Below, in pieces: positions 20,042-28,998 of a stretch of DNA of 64,000 bases; within the stretch, counting starts at the first letter, position 1; every line of letters begins with the position of its first letter. The notes beneath the pieces are model-generated. The model was not told the DNA's origin. It did not search any database and saw nothing but the letters and a program-made list of their open reading frames with translations. This DNA comes from Bacteroidales bacterium (lineage in GTDB: Bacteria > Bacteroidota > Bacteroidia > Bacteroidales > UBA932). The translations under genes were made by a program, and so were the position numbers. The DNA is taken from assembly GCA_017439305.1 (NCBI GenBank), contig JAFSJK010000043.1:1-64000 (forward strand), given 5' to 3'.

Positions 20042-21537
20042 TGAAACGCGTCCTGCTTCCCCTCCTGTTCCTGACGGTTTCCTGCGCCCATCCGTATGAC
20101 GTCATCGTCATCGGCGGAGGCACCGGCGGAACCGCCGCGGCCGTCGAAGCGGCCCGGAACGGGGCAAGCACGCTGATCCTGGAAGAGACCCCCTGGCTGG
20201 GTGGAATGCTCACCAGCGCCGGTGTAAGCGCCATCGATGGGAACTACCGTCTCCGGGGAGGTATATTCGGGGAATTCTGCGATTCCCTCGCAGCCAGATA
20301 TGGAGGCTATGAGGCCCTCAAGTCGGGCTGGGTGAGCAATATCCTGTTTAATCCGGCCGTCGGGGCGGAGGTATGCGCAAACATCTCCCGGGAAGCGGGG
20401 GTCGAGGTCCGGCACGGAACCACTTTTATGGGAGCTCGTAAAACGCGCCGGGGATGGAAAGTCCACACTGAAGACGGCCTGCGGTTCCGGTGCCGGATTC
20501 TCATCGACGGAACCGAACTGGGCGACGTTGCCAGGGCGGTCGGAGCGGAAGCCCTTCAGGACGGAATATCGGTCCAGGACATGACCTACGTGGCCATCGT
20601 CAAGGAATATGACCACGATGTCAGCATCCCGGAGCCGGAAGGCTATGACATCGACCTGTACCGCAACTGCTGCGACAATCCGCTGGCGGACAATGAAGGG
20701 GGCGTCAACCCGCTGGGGCAACAGCTTTGGAGCCCGGAAATGATGCTTTCCTACGGCCGGCTGCCGGACGGGCATATCATGCTCAACTGGCCCGTTTGTG
20801 CGAACGACAGCTATTTCGAGTATCTGGATTATACCCCGGAGGAGCGGGCCGGGATGTTCCGCAAGGCCAAGAACCGCACGCTCGGTTATCTCTATTTCCT
20901 TCAGCACGAACTGGGTTATACGCACCTGGGCATTGCCGACGACGTCTATCCCACGGAAGACGGACTGCCATTCTTCCCCTACTACCGGGAAGCCCGCCGC
21001 ATCGCTGGAAAAGACACCATGACCGTGGACGCCGCCAAACGTCCCTATGACTTTGACCTGTACACCCGGGCGGTGGCCGTGGGCGATTATCCCGTGGACC
21101 ACCATCACGTCCAGAATCCCCGCCGGGAAGAGCTCGGCCATCTATGGTTCGGCAAGATACCCTCCTTCAGCATTCCCCTGGGCGTTGTCATTCCCATCCG
21201 GACGGAAGACTTGCTGATTGCCGACAAAGCCATTTCCGTCAGCTGGGAAATGAACGGAGCCACCCGGCTTCAGCCGGTGGTGATGGAGTTGGGCCAGGCG
21301 GCCGGTGCGCTGGCGGCCTTGGCCGTGAAGATACGGGTCCATCCGTCCGAAGTGCCGGTCCGGGAGGTCCAGGAAGTGCTTTTGGACCACGGCTGCTATC
21401 TGCTTCCTTTCCTGGACCTGAAGCCCGGAGACGAAGGCTTCCGGAAACTGCAGGAAGACGGAATAAGCGGCCTCGTCCGGGGACAAGGCCGCTCCGTAGG
21501 ATGGGCGAACGAGACCTGGGTCAATCTGCCGGATTAG
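20041..21537 (+). CDS. lipoprotein FAD-dependent oxidoreductase
   Basis: This 498-aa protein has a 14-residue lipoprotein signal (lipobox LTVSC, Cys15). It continues directly into the dinucleotide-binding strand DVIVIGGGTGGTAAAVEAARNG, read here as the GxGxxG region, followed by an acidic end of beta-2 (LILEE). The fold fits the PF12831-type FAD-dependent oxidoreductases of Bacteroidota, which are often mislabelled xanthan lyase. The longer open frame to 19756 overlaps the upstream gene, so the coupled ATG at 20041 is chosen. A flavoprotein on the outer face of a membrane is unusual and suggests oxidation of a glycan or glycoside. It converges with the GHL10 gene, overlapping it by 17 bases. 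Confidence 0.85.
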   Translation: MKRVLLPLLFLTVSCAHPYDVIVIGGGTGGTAAAVEAARNGASTLILEETPWLGGMLTSAGVSAIDGNYRLRGGIFGEFCDSLAARYGGYEALKSGWVSNILFNPAVGAEVCANISREAGVEVRHGTTFMGARKTRRGWKVHTEDGLRFRCRILIDGTELGDVARAVGAEALQDGISVQDMTYVAIVKEYDHDVSIPEPEGYDIDLYRNCCDNPLADNEGGVNPLGQQLWSPEMMLSYGRLPDGHIMLNWPVCANDSYFEYLDYTPEERAGMFRKAKNRTLGYLYFLQHELGYTHLGIADDVYPTEDGLPFFPYYREARRIAGKDTMTVDAAKRPYDFDLYTRAVAVGDYPVDHHHVQNPRREELGHLWFGKIPSFSIPLGVVIPIRTEDLLIADKAISVSWEMNGATRLQPVVMELGQAAGALAALAVKIRVHPSEVPVREVQEVLLDHGCYLLPFLDLKPGDEGFRKLQEDGISGLVRGQGRSVGWANETWVNLPD

Positions 21538-22834
21538 ACCCGGTCCCGAACGCGTCCCAATAGTCGAACATCCGGATGTGGCACAGGTCGAAAAGGAAGA
21601 ATCCGTCGGCCTCCTGCAGGATGGTCTCCCGGATCTCCGGAAGCAGGTCTCCCCTGCCGCCTCTTTCAAACCCCTTCTCGTTGCCGATGTCAGGGCCGGC
21701 AAAGAACGGGACATCGCCCGCAAGGCGCTTCCGTCCCAGTTTCGCATATCCTTCCATCGTCTTTTCCGTTCCGCCGTGGACGTTGGCGGCCGGGCAATAG
21801 GTGCCCAACAACATGAAATCCACCAGATCCGCCAATCCCGTCGCCTGATATTCCGGCGTTGCCCAGGCATAGGTCGGTTCCTCCTTCGCCAGGTCATACG
21901 AAGGACTGGTCCAGTTGACTCCACTGCGGTAATACTCCGAGAACCAAGCACCCACATAAATACCAAAGCGAAGGTCCGGATTCACCGCATGGACCTTGTC
22001 CGCAGCCTTGGCCACGAAATCGTGGATCACCCGGCAGCGGAACGTCAGCCACTGGGTTTCCAGCGCATCCGGCGTCTTGTCCAGGAAGATGTGTCCCGGC
22101 TCCGCAAAGACCGGCCAGCGTTCCGGTTCCCGGCCCAGGAAGTCTGCAAACGCTTTCCGTCCGGCCTCCGTATACCCTGCATCCAGCGCGTAATCGTCGT
22201 ACCGGCAGCGGTCCATCACAATTCCGTCCAGACCCTCATACGAGGCCAGGCCGGTCAGCAAATCAAAGGCAAAGGCCTGCACCTCGGGATTCGCCGGATC
22301 CAGGAAGCGGCCGCCCACGGTGGCCGTGTCCAGGGCTTGGCTGACCAACTCGCCGTCCTTCCGGTAATCCACCGAACACCAGGTTTGCCGCTCCGGACGG
22401 TCATAGACCATCCCGTGCTCAATCCCCGGCGCCTTCCAGCCGCCGACCATCACATTGATGCCGGCATGGACCCGCAGTCCCGCCGCATGGCCCGCATCGA
22501 TGAAGGCGCGCAGGTAATCGAAATCCGCTGTCCTTTCCCGGAACCCCCAGCCTCCGTCAACCCACCCGGGCACTTTCTTCAGGGCCGGGGCGACGGTGGA
22601 CGCGAACAGAACGTCCCCACTGGTGGGCCGGACATCCACGACGATGTCCGTAAAGCCCATCCGGGCAATCCGACGGCAGTCCCGGGCGATGGAATCGGCA
22701 TCGTTCCCGTAACTCGGGAAACTCGCCGCGGCGTCGATCCAGAGGAAGCGGGGCTTCTCTCCGGAAGGAGAGGGAGCGCACGCGCCCAGAAGGACGACGA
22801 GCGCTCCCAGCAAAAAACACTTACCGACAGACAT
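21521..22834 (-). CDS. GHL10-type putative glycoside hydrolase lipoprotein, paralogue A
   Basis: This 437-aa lipoprotein has a signal ending LLGAC (Cys19). The rest is a TIM-barrel protein of the glycosyl hydrolase-like 10 / alpha-amylase-like group. The conserved stretches are DIVVDVRPTSGDVLF, GLRVHAGIN, DGIVMDRCRYDDY with candidate catalytic aspartates, and FGIYVGAWF. It is clearly paralogous to the gene at 24823-26223, matching it nearly residue for residue in these blocks. It is the last gene of the SusCD operon, 2 bases after the BACON gene. The substrate is unknown. By family it would cleave a glycan at the cell surface or in the periplasm. Confidence 0.83.
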   Translation of the reverse strand: MSVGKCFLLGALVVLLGACAPSPSGEKPRFLWIDAAASFPSYGNDADSIARDCRRIARMGFTDIVVDVRPTSGDVLFASTVAPALKKVPGWVDGGWGFRERTADFDYLRAFIDAGHAAGLRVHAGINVMVGGWKAPGIEHGMVYDRPERQTWCSVDYRKDGELVSQALDTATVGGRFLDPANPEVQAFAFDLLTGLASYEGLDGIVMDRCRYDDYALDAGYTEAGRKAFADFLGREPERWPVFAEPGHIFLDKTPDALETQWLTFRCRVIHDFVAKAADKVHAVNPDLRFGIYVGAWFSEYYRSGVNWTSPSYDLAKEEPTYAWATPEYQATGLADLVDFMLLGTYCPAANVHGGTEKTMEGYAKLGRKRLAGDVPFFAGPDIGNEKGFERGGRGDLLPEIRETILQEADGFFLFDLCHIRMFDYWDAFGTGSNPAD

Positions 22835-22836
22835 CC

Positions 22837-24804
22837 TTACGGCCGGAAGATAAACTTGGCCAGGGTGCCCAGACCGGAGTGGATCGCGTACAGTTCCACG
22901 ACACCGTCACCTTCTCGGAGCAGGACATCGGCGCTGTTCTGACCGTTCGGCCACTCACTCAGGATCCAATCCGCCGTCTTGACGGTTGCCAGGACCTGCG
23001 GCTGCTTCGGATCCGTCACGTCCACCACATAGATGTCGGCATTGAAACCGGCCCAGGTGAAGTGATAGCCCTGCGTGAAGGCGATGATCTTCTTGCCGTT
23101 GAAGTCGATGATGTCCATATTGTTCTGGTTCTCGTTGCCGCCGGCGCCGGCATTGGTCACCAGCGTCCACGGCTCGTATTCGATACCTGCCATATCCGCC
23201 GCCCATTTGGGGGTATAGGCATCCTTCCGGTAATAGACGCACTCTGTACCGTCATAAGCACGGAAGAGGAGGCCGTCATGCAGGTCAGCGCCATAGGAAA
23301 CAGCAGCGCCATACTCCGGGACCCACATCATGTCTCCAGGTGCCGGACCGCTGTTTTGCGTGCCATAGTAATTCGCCACGGCCTCGAAATTGGCGATGTC
23401 ATAGCCGAACCAATACATTGCACCCGCCGCCACACCGGTAATGGCGCCCTTCGTGGCCAGGTCACCCCGGGCACGGAAGCCGCCGAGGGTCCCGTAAACC
23501 TCATTGGGGAGCGTAATCTCCTTCGGTGTCTCGTTCACATCCGTTGCATAGTAGACCTTCAGTTCCGTGCCGCTGATCAGCGTACCGGCATCCCAGTCCA
23601 TATCCGCTGTGACATTGTCAGCGATAATGACATGGCCAGCGTCATCTACATCGATGGAAGTCGGGGTTATTCCAGGCCAGGTGATGGCCTTCCAATAACC
23701 ACCGTCCGCCGGGTTGATGGCATGAACCTTCTCGCCGTCGGAAATCAGCAGAGCGCCGCTCTGGGAATAAGCCAGCCGGTTGTACCCCAGCGCAACAGCT
23801 TCAGGAACACTGACATTCCACACAAGCTGCGGAGTAACGGGAGCGGGAACCGGCTCCTGATAGACCTGGAAGTAACCGCCGAACACATCGCCGTACCAAT
23901 CTTCCGCAGCATTGACATAAATCCAGTTGTCACGCGCGATGAAACCTTCGTTGGGCTTGACCGTGATGACGATTGCATTCTCTTGCTGCTGGAATTCCAG
24001 CCAGCTGGTGTCCTCCGGCGGCCACTCTTCGTCATAGTGTGCGCGCCATGAGAGATTGGATGCAACATTGATAGTGAATGTACCGCCCTCCTGCGGGACG
24101 GTCAGACGTCCGCCGTACTGGATGGAACTGTAATCACCCTCGAAGTCACAATAAGGGACGAAAGCTTTCTGCCCGACCGTAACGATCTTCTCCAGCCCGC
24201 CAGCGGCAATCTTTATATTCGCAGTACGGGCAATGGCATCCGCCAGGATTTCCCCGGTACTTTCGTCCTGGACATACTCATGCGTACCGTCCACGGTCAG
24301 GGTGATCTTGGTGTCCACCATCCCGCGGGTCGAGGTCACATGGATCCAGTCGACGGCATCGGGAACGATGACGGAATACTCCACATTGGCGGAGACGGGA
24401 ATCTCCACGGTGCCGCCTGCGGCCTCGACGGTGAAATCGGTCGTGGCGATGTTCATCGCATCGAGCTGCGCCTGGACAATCTTGTACGTAGCCGTCTTGG
24501 TACCGGCTGTGAAGGTCACGGTAGCCGTACGGCTGTCATTGGCGTCGTTCTTAAGGACGGAGGCCTTGACAGTCGCGTCCCCCGCCTCACCGCTGGTAGG
24601 AGAAAGGGTCACCCAGGATTCGGAAGCCTTGGCGGTCCAGGCCACCGTGGAATTGATCGCGATGGAAAGCACGCCACCTTCCACGGGGACGACTTGCTCG
24701 TCGCTCTTGACGGTCACGGAATCCGCCACCGTCTCTTTCTTCTGGCAGGAAACCATCAGGAACGCCGCCAGGACGGGAAGTACATAAAGAAGAATTCTTT
24801 TCAT
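22837..24804 (-). CDS. BACON-domain lipoprotein
   Basis: This 655-aa lipoprotein (lipobox LMVSC, Cys20) has the lysine- and acid-rich CQKKE after the cysteine, resembling a Bacteroidota surface-export signal. Three BACON-like immunoglobulin domains can be read at about 32-112, 118-215 and 235-300, each with the VPxxGGxxxIxV strand and a late aromatic turn (ESWVTLSP, VDWIHVTS, TSWLEFQQ). The C-terminal half (~330-655) looks like repeated beta-propeller or WD-like blades, with VHAINPADGG and IYVVDVTDPKQP. BACON domains hold surface glycan enzymes or binding proteins in place. It lies between the two GHL10 paralogues in the SusCD operon and is probably a glycan-binding accessory protein. Confidence 0.82.
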   Translation of the reverse strand: MKRILLYVLPVLAAFLMVSCQKKETVADSVTVKSDEQVVPVEGGVLSIAINSTVAWTAKASESWVTLSPTSGEAGDATVKASVLKNDANDSRTATVTFTAGTKTATYKIVQAQLDAMNIATTDFTVEAAGGTVEIPVSANVEYSVIVPDAVDWIHVTSTRGMVDTKITLTVDGTHEYVQDESTGEILADAIARTANIKIAAGGLEKIVTVGQKAFVPYCDFEGDYSSIQYGGRLTVPQEGGTFTINVASNLSWRAHYDEEWPPEDTSWLEFQQQENAIVITVKPNEGFIARDNWIYVNAAEDWYGDVFGGYFQVYQEPVPAPVTPQLVWNVSVPEAVALGYNRLAYSQSGALLISDGEKVHAINPADGGYWKAITWPGITPTSIDVDDAGHVIIADNVTADMDWDAGTLISGTELKVYYATDVNETPKEITLPNEVYGTLGGFRARGDLATKGAITGVAAGAMYWFGYDIANFEAVANYYGTQNSGPAPGDMMWVPEYGAAVSYGADLHDGLLFRAYDGTECVYYRKDAYTPKWAADMAGIEYEPWTLVTNAGAGGNENQNNMDIIDFNGKKIIAFTQGYHFTWAGFNADIYVVDVTDPKQPQVLATVKTADWILSEWPNGQNSADVLLREGDGVVELYAIHSGLGTLAKFIFRP

Positions 24805-24822
24805 AACGTATTAGATTAAAAG

Positions 24823-26223
24823 TTAAAGTGTTTCCAGGTATTCGCCGATGCCCTTCTCGAAGGCATCCCAATAATCAAACATGCGGATATGGCACAGGTC
24901 GAAGATGAACAGGCCGTCGGAAGATGCAAGCATGGTCTTCACGATATCCGGGAGCAGGGCATCCTGATGGCCGCCCTCAAACCCGGTGGCATTGCCGATG
25001 TCAGGGCCGGCTGCGAAAGGCACGGCACCGCACAGGCGCTTGGCCCCCAGCTTGGCGAAGCCTTCCATCGTCCATTCCGTATTGCCATGGATGCTGCCGG
25101 TACCTGCATAGGCACCGAGGAAAATGAAATCCAGCAGGTCCGCAAAGCCCGTCTTCTGGTAGTTCGGCGAGACCCACTTGTAGGAAGATTCATTGGCCTT
25201 GAGGTCATACTGGGAACTGGTCCAGTTGACCCCGCTCGTATAATAGGTCGAGAACCAGGCGCCCACATAGACGCCGAACCGGACATCCGGATTCACCCCG
25301 TGCACCTTTTCGGCCGCCTGGGCGATGAAATCGTGGATGACCTTGCACCGGAACGTAAGCCAGTTGCGCTGGAGGGTCGACGGGGAGCCGACGGTCGACT
25401 GCCCGCGGGGCATCACCGGCCAGGCGGACGGAGCGTCGCCCAGATAGGTCGTGAAGGCCTCCCTGGCAGCATCGGTATAACCGGCATCCATTCCGTAATC
25501 GTCATAGCGGCAGCGGTCCAGGACGATACCGTCAAGACCCTCATAGGCAGCCAGTTCTTCCAACAAGGTGAACAGGAATCCCTGCACTTCGGCATTCGCC
25601 GGATCCAGGAAACGGGGACCCGTTTCAGGATCGTCCATGGAGTTGGTCAAACCGCCGGAAAGGTTGTCCACGGCGCACCAGTCCTTCAGTTGCGGTTGGT
25701 CATAAACCATCCCCACATCCCCGATGGAGGAGTGGTAGCCACCCACCATCGTATTGATGGCGGCATTGACCCGGAGGCCCGCTTGATGGCCTTTCTCGAT
25801 GAATGTGGCCAAGTAATCGAATGCAGCGGTCCTCTCCACCCAGCGGTAGCGCCCGTTCACCCAGGCGGCAACCTTCTGGCACGGAGGGGCCACGCTGGAA
25901 GCGAACAGCACGTCTCCGCTAGTCGGCCGCACGTCCAGGACAATGTCCGTGAAGCCCATCTCCGCAATGCGCTTGCAGTCTTCGGCGATGCAGGCGGCGT
26001 CGTTGGCGTAATAAGGGAAATTCGCAGCGGCGTCCACCCAGACATAACGGGGCTTCCCCTTGATTTCCGGTGTATCCGGTCCGTCGGGACCATCGGGGCC
26101 ATCCGGGCCGACATCGGGGTTTCCGGAGTCCCATTCCTCCCGCCATTTGTAACCGGTTTCCTCCGGCTGGCAAGCCATGGCAAGCAGCAGCAAGGCACCC
26201 AATATGATAGTTATCTTTCTCAT
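24823..26223 (-). CDS. GHL10-type putative glycoside hydrolase lipoprotein, paralogue B
   Basis: This 466-aa lipoprotein (lipobox LAMAC, Cys18) has an acidic CQPEE start that fits surface export. A linker of four Gly-Pro-Asp triplets (about residues 38-49) joins it to a GHL10-type barrel sharing DIVLDVRPTSGDVLF, DGIVLDRCRYDDY and FGVYVGAWF with the paralogue at 21521-22834. The pair are therefore tandem duplicates separated by the BACON gene. The last four bases of the upstream NAGPA gene and this start overlap (ATGA). The role is probably surface cleavage of the locus substrate; no activity is established from the sequence. Confidence 0.83.
   Translation of the reverse strand: MRKITIILGALLLLAMACQPEETGYKWREEWDSGNPDVGPDGPDGPDGPDTPEIKGKPRYVWVDAAANFPYYANDAACIAEDCKRIAEMGFTDIVLDVRPTSGDVLFASSVAPPCQKVAAWVNGRYRWVERTAAFDYLATFIEKGHQAGLRVNAAINTMVGGYHSSIGDVGMVYDQPQLKDWCAVDNLSGGLTNSMDDPETGPRFLDPANAEVQGFLFTLLEELAAYEGLDGIVLDRCRYDDYGMDAGYTDAAREAFTTYLGDAPSAWPVMPRGQSTVGSPSTLQRNWLTFRCKVIHDFIAQAAEKVHGVNPDVRFGVYVGAWFSTYYTSGVNWTSSQYDLKANESSYKWVSPNYQKTGFADLLDFIFLGAYAGTGSIHGNTEWTMEGFAKLGAKRLCGAVPFAAGPDIGNATGFEGGHQDALLPDIVKTMLASSDGLFIFDLCHIRMFDYWDAFEKGIGEYLETL
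26074..26109. repeat. 9-bp tandem repeat encoding (Gly-Pro-Asp)4
   Basis: Four consecutive 9-base units with third-position variation encode the GPD linker of the GHL10-type paralogue B. In-frame gain or loss of units would change only linker length. Confidence 0.75.
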
Positions 26224-27263
26224 TTCTTTTTCAACACGACGACGGAAGCGACAGCACGCTGGGACCCGTCGGACACCTTGATGGTTTCCTTCCCTTCAAC
26301 CAGGAGGCAACTGGAGCCGCCGCCGTCCAGGTTCAGGGCTTCCGTGCATCCCAGGGATTTCAGGACCGCCGCTTCTTCGGCAAAAGTCATACCGGCCACG
26401 CCCTCTGTCATACCCCGTCCTTCACAGACGAAAAGGATCATGAGACCATCGGACGTAACGCCGATGGCAGTCCTGGGATGACGCGCCTCGGGCATCTTGT
26501 CGTCGGCACCGTCTCCATAGAGCATTTCGGCCTCCCAGGTGTTTACCACCTTACCGCCCTTCAGCAGCACGGGGCCGCCGCCGATGGCCGTTTCCGGAGC
26601 GAAATCCACGGCTTGGGCAGGGAAAGTGGCATCCGGAACCTGAAGGGGATCCTTGGACCAGGAATTGGGCGCTGGGACGTCATACAGATAGTGCTTGGCT
26701 CCCCCGCTCCAGAAGGTCCAGCCCGTCAGGCATGTGCCGTCTTTTTCATAGAAGACCCCCCTTGTGGGATAGTACATCGTCACCCAGTCCACCGATGCGT
26801 AATTGATATTGACGCCGTAGGTACGCCCGCCGCTCACGGCAACGCTGGCGTTATAGCGCTTTCCGCCTTCGGCGAAGAAATAACCGCCGTTCACGATAAC
26901 CGGAGCCGCCGTCTCCGTGTAAAACCCGGAGGGCGTTTTCAACGGATCCTCCGTTCCCTGGATGGTGGGATCGTCAATGCTCCGCACGTCCCAGCCGATC
27001 CTGGACAAATCGGCCACAGCGATGTACGCGATGGCTTTGTTCCCGTCCAGCATATCCGGGGAACGGTAGATGTCGATCCCTTCCGGCAGGGTGGAATAGG
27101 TGGCGGTCACGTTGGTCCATCCCAGTTTCGTGATGGCCGGATGCGGTTCCACGAACTCCGGCTGTTCCTTGTCGGGCCAGCGCCACTCGGGCATGTCCGT
27201 CCCGGCGGTTCCGCTGCAGGAAACCGCCAGGCACAGCCACACTATGATGCTGAAATTCTTCAT
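26220..27263 (-). CDS. NAGPA-type (DUF2233) phosphodiester glycosidase lipoprotein
   Basis: This 347-aa lipoprotein (lipobox LAVSC, Cys16) belongs to the family of the human mannose-6-phosphate uncovering enzyme, which removes GlcNAc from a GlcNAc-1-phospho-6-mannose diester. The family core is clear: VIVNGGYFF, a GGGPVLLKGG segment, HPRTAIGVTSDG and the late NLDGGGSSCLLV. The ATG at 27263 overlaps the preceding stop (ATGA). The first methionine at 27275 would overlap further. In the operon it follows SusCD and the DUF5018 lipoprotein and precedes a GHL10 gene. It predicts a phosphodiester-linked sugar in the substrate. Specificity for GlcNAc over other hexosamines cannot be read. Confidence 0.88.
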   Translation of the reverse strand: MKNFSIIVWLCLAVSCSGTAGTDMPEWRWPDKEQPEFVEPHPAITKLGWTNVTATYSTLPEGIDIYRSPDMLDGNKAIAYIAVADLSRIGWDVRSIDDPTIQGTEDPLKTPSGFYTETAAPVIVNGGYFFAEGGKRYNASVAVSGGRTYGVNINYASVDWVTMYYPTRGVFYEKDGTCLTGWTFWSGGAKHYLYDVPAPNSWSKDPLQVPDATFPAQAVDFAPETAIGGGPVLLKGGKVVNTWEAEMLYGDGADDKMPEARHPRTAIGVTSDGLMILFVCEGRGMTEGVAGMTFAEEAAVLKSLGCTEALNLDGGGSSCLLVEGKETIKVSDGSQRAVASVVVLKKK

Positions 27264-28996
27264 CGCTTGATGCAATCCAGACTGTATCCGCCCAGCATCT
27301 GGGCATAATGGTCATAATAGTAGATATAGAGCATGTAACCGTCGGCCGAAGGGGCCAGGATCACGTCGCCGCAGGCACCGTTGCCGTCGTGGCCACCGGT
27401 ATTGAACTGCAGATTGTACATGAAAGGCATGGAGAACACGAGGCTGGGGCTGTTCCAGATATTCTCGCCCTGGAGGGAGCCGCCGGTAATGTCATAGACA
27501 TACAGCTGCGGACCGGGCCACCACTTCGGGAAGTGGTTGGAAACGAACAGCGCCAGGTAGCGCGCGTTGTTGAAGCCCTTGGTATCCAGGTTGTTCGGAG
27601 AGGTATTGCTGTCTACATAGGTACCGCCGCCCTGTACGTCGTCCGTACCGTCGCCATAACCGTTCAGCTGCTTGCCGATGGTCAGGTCCGGCTTGAACCA
27701 GGTCAGGAGGTTGTCGGAATACGCGCAACTGTACCATCCGCCGTCATTCTGGGCCGAGGCAGCCGGCACGCAGGTACTGCCGGACGAAGCGGCGCCCCAC
27801 AGGAAGCCGGTTCCGGAAACGTCCTTGAGTTCGTTGGACACCACTTCCCCGCCCACGATGTGGATGGAACGGAAGCGGCCGCTCTGGGTAACTCCGGCAA
27901 GTCCCGGATAAGTGACCGAAATGGAGGCTTCATCCTCGATGTTGCCGATGACTTTCATCTCCAGACCCAACTGGATGTCTTCCTCGTTCTTGAAGGAAAG
28001 CAGCACGGTCGGCGCCTCCTTCACGGAAGAAGTCTTCCAGATCGTGAAGGTCTCACCCGTTTCGGCCAGGTTGCAGATCAGCAGATGGTCCATTTCGTCG
28101 GAGGCGATGGCACCGGTAGGCACCGCATCGCCGATCTTGATCTGACCGCCATAAGTACCCACGATCTTGTTGTAATAGCGTGGCGTGGAACCGTCACCCA
28201 CATTCACGATGAGGTCGGAGTCGATCACGCCCATGGACACGTTCGCCACCGCCTGGTAGCCCGGGAGTCCCATTCCGGAGGACGGGTCCAGGTTGAACAG
28301 CTTTTCGGCGCTGGTGGCGTTCACGCCATAGTCGATCTTCTCGGGGATATCCTTGACTACCAGGTATTCCGCCTTGGTCACGCCGTCATCGGCCGTTACG
28401 GTGAACTTGAAACCCTCGTTGTAGTTGTGCGGCTCGCCCGGGTCCGGGGAGATGGTCGCATGAGCCGAAAGGGTAACGGTCGCCTCGGCCACGGACAGGT
28501 CCTTCGCCGTGATCAGCGATACCTTGCGGGCGGTCTTGTCCACCATGCCGTTGAGTTGCGGCTGCTTGAGGGAGAAGGTGACGATTTCACATTTGTCGGA
28601 TTTCACGCGCTTGCCCGTGATGATGATGCCGTGGCTCTCGCCGGTGGCATCCGTATAGGTGAAATGGTTCTCTTCCGTCAGGTCCAGGACCGTCAGGGCC
28701 GGCTCGATCTTGCAGTTGGGCTGCAGGGAGGCACGTACGCGGACCTTCATCAGATAGGGCGTGGTAACGTCGTCCGAGGATTCCGGAAAATACCACGGAA
28801 TGGGAATCTCATACCGTTCCACGTTCGGGTCGGAAATCTCCAGCCGTCCCATTTCCTGGCCCTCGTAGGGGCCGAAGGCGAAATATGCCGCAAGGGACGT
28901 GATTCCCTGCCGGTCGGCCGTGGGTTCCACGAATTCCGGCTGGTGGCAGGCCGACACAAGGACGGCGGCAATCAATAGGAATACGGTCTTTTTCAT
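27260..28996 (-). CDS. DUF5018-type surface lipoprotein after SusD
   Basis: This 578-aa lipoprotein (lipobox LVSAC, Cys17) has an N-terminal Ig-like part (about 20-215) that fits DUF5018, with phrases such as VTADDGVTKAEYLVV. A C-terminal beta-propeller-like half rich in aromatic and glycine residues ends in YDHYAQMLGGYSLDC. The position directly after SusD (2 bases past its stop if M5 at 28996 is used) is where surface glycan-binding proteins of PULs normally lie, as with SusE/SusF-type proteins. The start at 29008 would overlap susD, so it is not preferred. No catalytic motif is seen. Confidence 0.75.
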   Translation of the reverse strand: MKKTVFLLIAAVLVSACHQPEFVEPTADRQGITSLAAYFAFGPYEGQEMGRLEISDPNVERYEIPIPWYFPESSDDVTTPYLMKVRVRASLQPNCKIEPALTVLDLTEENHFTYTDATGESHGIIITGKRVKSDKCEIVTFSLKQPQLNGMVDKTARKVSLITAKDLSVAEATVTLSAHATISPDPGEPHNYNEGFKFTVTADDGVTKAEYLVVKDIPEKIDYGVNATSAEKLFNLDPSSGMGLPGYQAVANVSMGVIDSDLIVNVGDGSTPRYYNKIVGTYGGQIKIGDAVPTGAIASDEMDHLLICNLAETGETFTIWKTSSVKEAPTVLLSFKNEEDIQLGLEMKVIGNIEDEASISVTYPGLAGVTQSGRFRSIHIVGGEVVSNELKDVSGTGFLWGAASSGSTCVPAASAQNDGGWYSCAYSDNLLTWFKPDLTIGKQLNGYGDGTDDVQGGGTYVDSNTSPNNLDTKGFNNARYLALFVSNHFPKWWPGPQLYVYDITGGSLQGENIWNSPSLVFSMPFMYNLQFNTGGHDGNGACGDVILAPSADGYMLYIYYYDHYAQMLGGYSLDCIKR

Positions 28997-28998
28997 GG

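Noticed and set aside
20041-21537. Xanthan lyase
   Set aside because: That is a common database label for this family; the sequence has an FAD-binding Rossmann motif and no polysaccharide lyase domain.
26074-26109. Collagen-like structural domain
   Set aside because: Only four Gly-Pro-Asp triplets, far too few for a triple helix; treated as a linker.
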